A stretch of 46,558 nt of DNA, from IMG/VR virus record IMGVR_UViG_3300047560_001989, positions 1-46,558 of that record; one strand, 5' to 3'. Of this stretch, positions 36,929 to 42,814 are shown in pieces. A model generated the notes under the pieces. It did not search any database, was not told the origin of the DNA, and was given only the letters and a program-made list of their open reading frames with translations. Position numbers and translations under genes: made by a program. This DNA is from a virus. Every line of letters begins with the position of its first letter. Within the stretch, counting starts at the first letter, position 1.

Positions 36929-37558
36929 ATGGCTAGTTCAACATTAAATAAATTTTCGGTTCCATTAGAATCAGATAATGGGTCAGATACCGAAGGCACC
37001 TTGATGCCAAAATTGAAATACCGTTTCCGAATTACCTTTACTGGATTTGGTGCAGAGTCAGCAGACACCACTGAAATTACTAAACAAGTTTCAGAGGCTG
37101 CACGTCCAAATGTGGAATTTGAAAACAAAGTAATTGAGGTTTACAACAGTAAAATCAATTACGCCGGTAAACCAACCTGGAAACCAATCTCTGTTAAAAT
37201 TCGTGATAATGCTACTGGCGAAGTTACAAAACTCGTCGGCCAGCAAAATCAAAAACAATTTGATTTCTATGAACAAAGTTCAGCCGCATCTGGTGGTGAT
37301 TACAAGTTCAAAATGACAATTGAAATGCTAGATGGTGGAAATGGTTCAAACGGTGCAACTGTGTTAGAAGCATGGGAATGCTATGGATGTTATATCCAAA
37401 GTACCCAATATAATGCATTAAGCTACGGTGATGCCGCATACATGACAATCGACTTGATGATTCAACCAGATAACTGTGTTCAACTTTCTGAATACGGCGA
37501 AGGTATTGGATACGAAAGTACAGACCGTCCTGCGGATACTGGTTACGCAACAATATAA
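36929..37558 (+). CDS. 19: Tail tube protein gp19-like
   Basis: A 209-aa protein starting at ATG with AAGGAG upstream, directly after the sheath gene. The sequence (YRFRITFTGFG, QVSEAARPNVEFENKVIEVYNSKINYAGKP, WKPISVKIRDNATGEV, DFYEQSSAASGGDYKFKMTIEMLDG) fits the tube fold of T4 gp19. Stacked rings of this fold form the inner tube through which DNA is delivered. It is about 45 residues longer than T4 gp19, partly from a C-terminal tail after the final strand. Sheath-tube gene order is conserved in myoviruses. A terminator follows. Confidence 0.92.
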   Translation: MASSTLNKFSVPLESDNGSDTEGTLMPKLKYRFRITFTGFGAESADTTEITKQVSEAARPNVEFENKVIEVYNSKINYAGKPTWKPISVKIRDNATGEVTKLVGQQNQKQFDFYEQSSAASGGDYKFKMTIEMLDGGNGSNGATVLEAWECYGCYIQSTQYNALSYGDAAYMTIDLMIQPDNCVQLSEYGEGIGYESTDRPADTGYATI

Positions 37559-37574
37559 CAATTATATGCGTAAG

Positions 37575-37599
37575 AAAACCCACTTCGGTGGGTTTTTTT
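37575..37599 (+). terminator. Rho-independent terminator with TTCG loop
   Basis: The stem AAAACCCAC / GTGGGTTTT is closed by a C(TTCG)G tetraloop and followed by seven T. It lies 16 bases after the tube stop and would end the sheath-tube transcript. Confidence 0.92.
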
Positions 37600-37628
37600 A
37601 TGTCTTCAAAAATGTAACTTATTTTTTG

Positions 37629-37636
37629 CATAAATA
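37629..37636 (+). promoter_or_regulatory. T4-type late promoter motif abutting a start codon (cataaata)
   Basis: It matches TATAAATA at seven of eight positions and lies only four bases before ATG 37641. With T4-like geometry, transcription would start at about the ATG itself. Confidence 0.65.
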
Positions 37637-37640
37637 CTTT

Positions 37641-38597
37641 ATGCCTTTTACACCTAATGACCAATTAAAACCAGACCCAACGATAATCCTACGAGATAGA
37701 CAAACTGCTGCTCGTATATTCGTTGATGATCAATTTAGACTTTTTCCTAAACCAAAATTTCTATTCCATGTTGCATTTGGGATAAACCCAAAAGCATTAA
37801 AGGATATAAAATTAAGAACTATGTTTAGGAATGAAATTAATATTTTAGTCAAAACTGCGGACTTACCAATCTTTAACGTAACCGCCGAAACCGCTAATCA
37901 ATATAATAGAAAAAAAGTAATTCAAACCACCCATAAATACGGTGAGACACAAATTACATTCCACGATGATAGTGCTAATATTATTAATCAATTATGGCAA
38001 AATTACTACTTATATTATTATAGCGACCCAACCGTGGCGGCAACTGGTAAATCATATGGTAGAAATGCAACACAAGGTCCATCGTATATACATGGAAAAT
38101 ATGGTTTAGATAATGGAAGTACAGTTCCATTTTTTAATTATGTTACATTGTATCAAATGTCAGGCCATATGTACAATAGCTATAGATTAATCAACCCAGT
38201 TATTACACATTGGAATCATAATAAAGTTGACCATAGTAGTAATCAACCACAAGATTATACTATGAAGCTTGCATATGAAGCGGTTGCTTATGGTGCCGGA
38301 CCAATTACTGAAACATCTGGGCCTGAAGGATTTGCAGCACAGCATTATGATTTGACACCATCACCTTTATATGGACAAACATATCCAAATACTGCAGCGA
38401 TTAATGATGTGGCTAGTCAGACAACTGCATCACAACTTGCACAGATCGCAACTTATGCAATCGGTGCGCAAACCGCAGCCGAACGTGCCGCCACTGGTTC
38501 ATCTAATGGTAATAATATTGGTGGGGTTTCGGATGTATTATTCCCAACTGGGGATACTATGAGTGCGACACCAGCATCACTGAACAAGTTAATATAG
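37641..38597 (+). CDS. Tube-fold-like virion protein (second gp19-type protein)
   Basis: A 318-aa protein starting MPFTPNDQLKP. The start is chosen because it follows the terminator and late motif; an upstream in-frame ATG at 37476 would run back through the tube gene. The core (FLFHVAFGINPKAL, RNEINILVKTADLPIFNV, ETANQYNRKKVIQTTHKYG and ITFHDDSANIINQLWQNYY) has the layout of the tail-tube fold. The family is recognisable in cyanophage-type T4-like phages. It might be a tube initiator or baseplate hub-side tube protein like T4 gp54 or gp48, but this is inference. No Shine-Dalgarno site precedes the ATG, unlike neighbouring genes. Confidence 0.8.
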   Translation: MPFTPNDQLKPDPTIILRDRQTAARIFVDDQFRLFPKPKFLFHVAFGINPKALKDIKLRTMFRNEINILVKTADLPIFNVTAETANQYNRKKVIQTTHKYGETQITFHDDSANIINQLWQNYYLYYYSDPTVAATGKSYGRNATQGPSYIHGKYGLDNGSTVPFFNYVTLYQMSGHMYNSYRLINPVITHWNHNKVDHSSNQPQDYTMKLAYEAVAYGAGPITETSGPEGFAAQHYDLTPSPLYGQTYPNTAAINDVASQTTASQLAQIATYAIGAQTAAERAATGSSNGNNIGGVSDVLFPTGDTMSATPASLNKLI

Positions 38598-38607
38598 GAA
38601 ACGATAG

Positions 38608-38973
38608 ATGATTGATACAACTGCACTAACAAACAATGGTAAATTATTAAATACCAGACAGTTCTATGATAAGTATTTTACTAAAACAATTAGTTTTCCA
38701 ACTGATGAAATCGATGCTGTGGTTGGGTTCTTTTTAAAAAGAGAATTTGATATTGACAGCGCTAGATCAACCGCAATAGTATTACTTACTCAAGCAAGAA
38801 CTGATAATGTTAATGTATTTACATTGTTAGATACGTTAAAAGGATTACCCGAAATCCAACTAAGTCAACTAGTGGCGCAAGTTCTAAATGCAAACCGAGA
38901 TAAAACAAGTGTTCTCGGTTATAGAATACAGCCAATTGCTGATAATTATGAAACACGAAACATATTGGTATAA
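38608..38973 (+). CDS. Conserved T4-like phage protein of unknown function
   Basis: A 121-aa protein with AGGAAA upstream of its ATG. The sequence (TNNGKLLNTRQFYDKYFTKTISFPTDEID, then VVGFFLKREFD) recalls a small family found in the structural clusters of aquatic T4-like phages. It is largely helical and has no catalytic motif. Its place between a tube-like protein and gp4 suggests a virion assembly role. The function is unknown. Confidence 0.75.
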   Translation: MIDTTALTNNGKLLNTRQFYDKYFTKTISFPTDEIDAVVGFFLKREFDIDSARSTAIVLLTQARTDNVNVFTLLDTLKGLPEIQLSQLVAQVLNANRDKTSVLGYRIQPIADNYETRNILV

Positions 38974-38975
38974 CA

Positions 38976-39416
38976 ATGGCACATAAATTTGCAAAAGGTT
39001 TTTTTAATATGAAACACCCAGAAAAATACGTTGGTAATAAAAAACCAATGTATCGTAGTTCTTGGGAATTACACTTTATGAACTTTTGTGATAAAAACAA
39101 AGCAATTCAAAAATGGGCAAGTGAAGCTATTACTATTCCTTATAGAGACCCACTAACTAACAGAAATACCGTTTACGTACCAGATTTTTTTATTCAATAT
39201 CTTGATAATAATAACAAGCTACAAGTAGAGCTTATTGAAATAAAACCATCTAGTCAACAATTGTTAGAAAAGGTTGGTAAAAGTATATCAAACCAAAAAC
39301 AGTTTATTAAAAATCAAGCAAAATGGCAAGCTGCCACTGCATGGTGTAGACAACAGGGTATCCGATTTAGAGTATTAAATGAAAACGATATATTCCACCA
39401 AGGCGGAAAACAATAA
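38976..39416 (+). CDS. 4: Head completion protein gp4-like (nuclease fold)
   Basis: A 146-aa protein, close to T4 gp4 (150 aa), needed to finish packaged heads before tail joining. The sequence has YRSSWE with E31, VPDFF with D70, and LIEIKP with E88 and K90, the E-(x)n-D-(x)n-E-x-K arrangement of TnsA-like/restriction-fold nucleases. It may trim or process packaged DNA ends; activity is inferred from family. It starts three bases after the previous stop and has no strong ribosome site, suggesting coupling. Confidence 0.88.
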   Translation: MAHKFAKGFFNMKHPEKYVGNKKPMYRSSWELHFMNFCDKNKAIQKWASEAITIPYRDPLTNRNTVYVPDFFIQYLDNNNKLQVELIEIKPSSQQLLEKVGKSISNQKQFIKNQAKWQAATAWCRQQGIRFRVLNENDIFHQGGKQ

Positions 39417-39425
39417 GGATAACCT

Positions 39426-39902
39426 ATGACTAAAAAACTTGAAGAAATACTAAACTTACCTAGTAACAAAGAATTCATCCCCACAGAACCAAAACGCAGT
39501 ACTCCAGTCGAGCCAGTCGTAAACTTTAGAGATATATCTGAATTTGATAAAATCTCAGCCGCATTACCTGCTGTAAAAGGATTAGGTGAGGGTAGTGACC
39601 AAGAGTTTGATGCGTTAGCACAACGCGCAACTGATGCGTATGACGATTTAATGGATCTGGGTATGAATGTTGAAGCAAGATATTCAGCTCGAATCTTTGA
39701 GGTTGCATCAAGTATGCTAAAAAATGCGGTTGATGCCAAATCAGCCAAAATTGATAAAAAACTTAAAATGATTGAATTGCAACTTAAAAAACAAAAAATG
39801 GATAATGATACAACTGACGATAAAGGGGTGAATATTGCAGGGGATGGGTTTGTGGTAACCGACCGAAATAGCTTAATTGAAAAATTAAAGAATATGAAAT
39901 AA
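39426..39902 (+). CDS. 16: Small terminase subunit gp16-like
   Basis: A 158-aa protein, close to T4 gp16 (164 aa), which assembles into rings that regulate the packaging motor. The disordered acidic N-terminus is followed by a long helical region (FDALAQRATDAYDDLMDLG, then ARIFEVASSMLKNAVDAKSAK and KKLKMIELQLKKQK), matching the central coiled-coil oligomerisation domain of gp16. The C-terminal VFM/VVTDR-like segment also fits. An AAGGAT site precedes the ATG. Two other genes separate it from the large subunit, instead of direct adjacency. Confidence 0.85.
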   Translation: MTKKLEEILNLPSNKEFIPTEPKRSTPVEPVVNFRDISEFDKISAALPAVKGLGEGSDQEFDALAQRATDAYDDLMDLGMNVEARYSARIFEVASSMLKNAVDAKSAKIDKKLKMIELQLKKQKMDNDTTDDKGVNIAGDGFVVTDRNSLIEKLKNMK

Positions 39903-39905
39903 ATA
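39898..39905 (+). promoter_or_regulatory. T4-type late promoter motif (aataaata)
   Basis: It overlaps the stop codon of the small terminase and lies 18 bases before the next ATG, with AGGA between them. It matches TATAAATA at seven of eight positions. Confidence 0.55.
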
Positions 39906-39923
39906 CACTATTAGGATTAAACT

Positions 39924-40544
39924 ATGAAATCATTTAAAGAATACCTCTTAGAATCAAAACAAAATTATGAATTTAAGTTGAAAATAGTTGGTGAACAACC
40001 AAAAGATATGGCAGATAAAATAAAAACTGCACTACAAACATATAAAGTAGAACACGTGTCTGCTGCAAAAACAACACCAATCCAAGAAACCCAAGTGGAT
40101 TTCCCAGATCAAAAAAATATCAGCGTATCGGTATATGATATTAGTACGAACTATCCAGTGACATGTGTGCAGATTGCAACTAATATTTCAGAAGCACTGT
40201 CAACACCATTGTCAAATATTCGCGTCCGCAATAAATTTGAAACTGCTGAAGAAGAGTTGAATACCGCACATTATGATAAAAAATATAACGCATTACTCGG
40301 CACAGATTACGAATCAGAATGTAATCAAAACTTAGTTGGTGAAAACCATAAGATGAGTTTCCTATCATCACTAAACTCAATATCTAGAAAATTAGAACAA
40401 TATTCTGGTATAAACGATGAGTTATTTCCACAAACGCAACATTCTGAAAAATCAAATATGCAATGTAGTAAACCAACCACAAGTAACAGCATAATAGGTT
40501 CAAGAACAACTAAAAAACCAACAGCTGCAAAAACAGGAAAATAA
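39924..40544 (+). CDS. Head protein candidate with capsid-targeting-like N-terminus
   Basis: A 206-aa protein opening MKSFKEYLLESK. This resembles the N-terminal capsid-targeting peptide of T4 internal proteins (MKTYQEFIAEA), which ends in an (L/I)-x-E site cut by the prohead protease; here LLE followed by S fits that site. The middle (FKLKIVGEQPKDMADKIKTALQTYKVE, then TPIQETQVDFPD) suggests an alpha/beta domain seen in aquatic T4-like phages. The C-terminal 50 residues are Ser/Thr/Lys-rich and look disordered. An internal head or core protein is likely. It lies between the two terminase subunits. Confidence 0.75.
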   Translation: MKSFKEYLLESKQNYEFKLKIVGEQPKDMADKIKTALQTYKVEHVSAAKTTPIQETQVDFPDQKNISVSVYDISTNYPVTCVQIATNISEALSTPLSNIRVRNKFETAEEELNTAHYDKKYNALLGTDYESECNQNLVGENHKMSFLSSLNSISRKLEQYSGINDELFPQTQHSEKSNMQCSKPTTSNSIIGSRTTKKPTAAKTGK

Positions 40545-40545
40545 T

Positions 40546-41127
40546 ATGAACTTTGTCGATTTAAATAAAAAACTTAACGCAATTGATTCTGGTAAGCAGC
40601 TAGATGAATGCGGATGCGGCGGTAGTCCAGATATGGGACACCAACCACAACAAGATTCAGTCAATATGAATATTACCGTTAGTGGTCAAGGTGCCGGTGG
40701 TATCCGTGACATCTTGGATGTCTTACGTAATATGGACAAACCAAAAGATGACCCAGCTCACGGTACAATGGTTGTTGGTGGTGATAGCGAATTTAGTTCA
40801 CCTAGTATCGAAGATATGATGGTTATTAAACACGGTGATGAACAAGAAATCGCACCAGATGAATTATCACAACACAATATCGATGAACCAGAATTTGACG
40901 TCGATGACGATGGTGGTGATGAACACGCAGACGAAACGTTTGGTAATTCTATTGCCGGTGGACTTGGCCCCACAACTCTCGCTATTTCTGCGATTACCGC
41001 AACCGGTGATGACTTAGCAAGTAAAGGTAGAGCCGCCCCACCAAAAGTTAATGGTGGTGAAAACCCAATGGCGGAATCACTAATTAATAACTTACATAGA
41101 TTATATAGAGAAATCAAAAATCGTTAA
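40546..41127 (+). CDS. Acidic Gly/Asp-rich phage protein, possible prohead core component
   Basis: A 193-aa acidic protein starting one base after the preceding stop. It has a short helical N-terminus, a Cys-Gly patch (ECGCGG), the motif MNITVSGQGAGGIRDILDVLRNMD and an Asp/Glu-rich middle. It ends with TATGDDLASKG, then NGGENPMAESLINNLHRLYREIKNR-type residues forming a C-terminal helix. Proteins with this QGAGGI...DVLRN and NPM-(x)n-L-x-x-LY-x-EIK layout recur in T4-like aquatic phages without an assigned function. Acidity and position suggest a scaffold or internal head role. A terminator follows. Confidence 0.7.
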   Translation: MNFVDLNKKLNAIDSGKQLDECGCGGSPDMGHQPQQDSVNMNITVSGQGAGGIRDILDVLRNMDKPKDDPAHGTMVVGGDSEFSSPSIEDMMVIKHGDEQEIAPDELSQHNIDEPEFDVDDDGGDEHADETFGNSIAGGLGPTTLAISAITATGDDLASKGRAAPPKVNGGENPMAESLINNLHRLYREIKNR

Positions 41128-41133
41128 CAAATC

Positions 41134-41157
41134 ATAGCCCTTCGGGGCTATTTTTTT
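41134..41157 (+). terminator. Rho-independent terminator with TTCG loop
   Basis: The stem ATAGCCC / GGGCTAT is closed by a C(TTCG)G tetraloop and followed by seven T. It separates the head-protein transcript from the large terminase. Confidence 0.92.
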
Positions 41158-41177
41158 GTCTTATGTAAATCCTATAC

Positions 41178-41185
41178 ACTAAATA
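41178..41185 (+). promoter_or_regulatory. T4-type late promoter motif (actaaata)
   Basis: It lies between the terminator and the large terminase ATG, followed by GGAG at 41192-41195. It keeps the TAAATA core and is the same octamer as at 22010-22017, also directly after a terminator. Confidence 0.6.
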
Positions 41186-41203
41186 AAGTATGGAGATTAT
41201 AAC

Positions 41204-42796
41204 ATGGGCAGAAATGTCGATAATGCGCTAACAAAACGCGCACACATCAAACAACAATGGACAGAACAACATATACAAGATATGTTAGCCTGTATGGATA
41301 CTGAAAATGGTTACATCCATTTTTCAAAAAACTTCTTTCATATTCAACACCCAACTCGTGGTAAATTACTTTTCGAACCATTTGATTACCAAATTGGACT
41401 TTTGAATAGTTATCATACCCGTCGATTTAATGTTAATATGTTACCGCGACAATCTGGTAAAACCACATGCGCATCCGCGTATCTATTATGGTATGCGATG
41501 TTCCATCCAGATCAAACTATTTTGGTTGCCGCGCATAAATTTACAGGTGCGCAAGAGATTATGCAACGTATTAGATATGGATATGAATTGTGTCCAGATT
41601 ACTTACGAGCTGGTGTAACTAGCTATAACAAAGGAAGTATGGAATTCGATAATGGTTCCAGAATAATAAGTCAAACAACCACTGGTACCACAGGTCGTGG
41701 TCTTTCTATTTCTTTATTGTATTGCGATGAGTTTGCATTCGTGCAACCCAATATTGCCAATGAGTTTTGGACATCTATTTCACCAACATTATCAACTGGT
41801 GGACGGGCGATTATTACATCAACCCCAAATTCAGATGAAGACCAATTTGCATTAATATGGAAAGAAAGTAAAGACTTGTTCGATGAATATGGAAACGAAC
41901 GTCAAGATGGTATTGGACGAAATGGGTTTTATGGATATAAAGCTGACTGGTGGGAACACCCAGACCGAGACGAGGATTGGAAAAGAGACGAAATTGGTCG
42001 TATTGGTGAAGAACGATTTAGACGAGAATTTAACTGCGAATTCTTGGTATACGATGAAACACTTATTAACAGTCTTAAATTAACAGAGTTAATCGGGCGA
42101 GAACCATTATTTAAAATGGGTGAAGTTCGTTGGTTTAAAAAGCCAACACCTGGTAATTTATATATGGTGGCATTAGATCCGTGCTTGGGTACTGGGGGTG
42201 ATTTTTCTGGTATTGAGGTATTTGAATTACCTAGTTTTACACAAATTGCAGAATGGCAGCATAACATAACGCCTATTCACACACAATGTATTATGCTTCG
42301 AGAAGTATTAAAATATATTCAAACTGAAATTGGAATCGATAATACTAATTCTATCTATTGGTCTATTGAAAATAATACTGTTGGTGATAGTGCGCTTATT
42401 ACAATTGAAAATCTTGGTGAGGAATCTTTTCCTGGATTATTTCTAAGTGAACCAATGAAAAAGGGCCACGTTAAAAAGTTTAGAAAAGGATTTAACACAA
42501 CATTTGGTAACAAGATTTCGTCTTGTGCTAGATTAAAATATTTAATAGAAGAAGATAAAATGAAAATAAACAGTCGTGCATTCATTAGTGAATTAAAGAC
42601 GTTTATTGCATCTGGTGTTAGTTTTAAAGCTAAACAAGGGGCACATGATGATTTAGTATCAGCGGTATTGTTGGTTGTACGAATGAGTTCTGTATTAGCT
42701 GAATGGGATCCAAGTATTTTTGAAACATTGAGTATTGAGGAATTGGATGAAGACTGGGAACCACCATTGCCAGTGTTTGTTTCATCGTATTATTAA
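41204..42796 (+). CDS. 17: Large terminase subunit gp17-like
   Basis: A 530-aa packaging motor. The ATPase domain has Walker A at residues 81-87 (PRQSGKT) and Walker B LLYCDEF with D175-E176, followed by the coupling motif STPNS. The RNase H-like nuclease domain shows D325 (VALDPCLGTGGDFSG), E389 (WSIENN) and D482/D483 (HDDLVSA), the three acidic positions expected for headful cutting. T4 gp17 has 610 residues, so this copy is somewhat shorter. It hydrolyses ATP to pump DNA through the portal; the portal gene is not in this window. The ATG has GGAG upstream and its own late promoter. Confidence 0.95.
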   Translation: MGRNVDNALTKRAHIKQQWTEQHIQDMLACMDTENGYIHFSKNFFHIQHPTRGKLLFEPFDYQIGLLNSYHTRRFNVNMLPRQSGKTTCASAYLLWYAMFHPDQTILVAAHKFTGAQEIMQRIRYGYELCPDYLRAGVTSYNKGSMEFDNGSRIISQTTTGTTGRGLSISLLYCDEFAFVQPNIANEFWTSISPTLSTGGRAIITSTPNSDEDQFALIWKESKDLFDEYGNERQDGIGRNGFYGYKADWWEHPDRDEDWKRDEIGRIGEERFRREFNCEFLVYDETLINSLKLTELIGREPLFKMGEVRWFKKPTPGNLYMVALDPCLGTGGDFSGIEVFELPSFTQIAEWQHNITPIHTQCIMLREVLKYIQTEIGIDNTNSIYWSIENNTVGDSALITIENLGEESFPGLFLSEPMKKGHVKKFRKGFNTTFGNKISSCARLKYLIEEDKMKINSRAFISELKTFIASGVSFKAKQGAHDDLVSAVLLVVRMSSVLAEWDPSIFETLSIEELDEDWEPPLPVFVSSYY

Positions 42797-42802
42797 CACA
42801 AG

Positions 42803-42810
42803 GATAAATA
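42803..42810 (+). promoter_or_regulatory. T4-type late promoter motif overlapping a ribosome site (gataaata)
   Basis: It matches TATAAATA at seven of eight positions and lies only four bases before ATG 42815. It overlaps an AAGGA sequence (42800-42804) that could serve read-through mRNA. Confidence 0.55.
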
Positions 42811-42814
42811 CAAA

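Noticed and set aside
37476-37640. Upstream start for the second tube-like protein
   Set aside because: The extension would run through the end of gp19 and a terminator, and the conserved part of the protein starts at MPFTPND.
41204-42796. An inserted intron or intein in the large terminase
   Set aside because: ATPase and nuclease motifs are in order with normal spacing and the length is slightly below that of T4 gp17.
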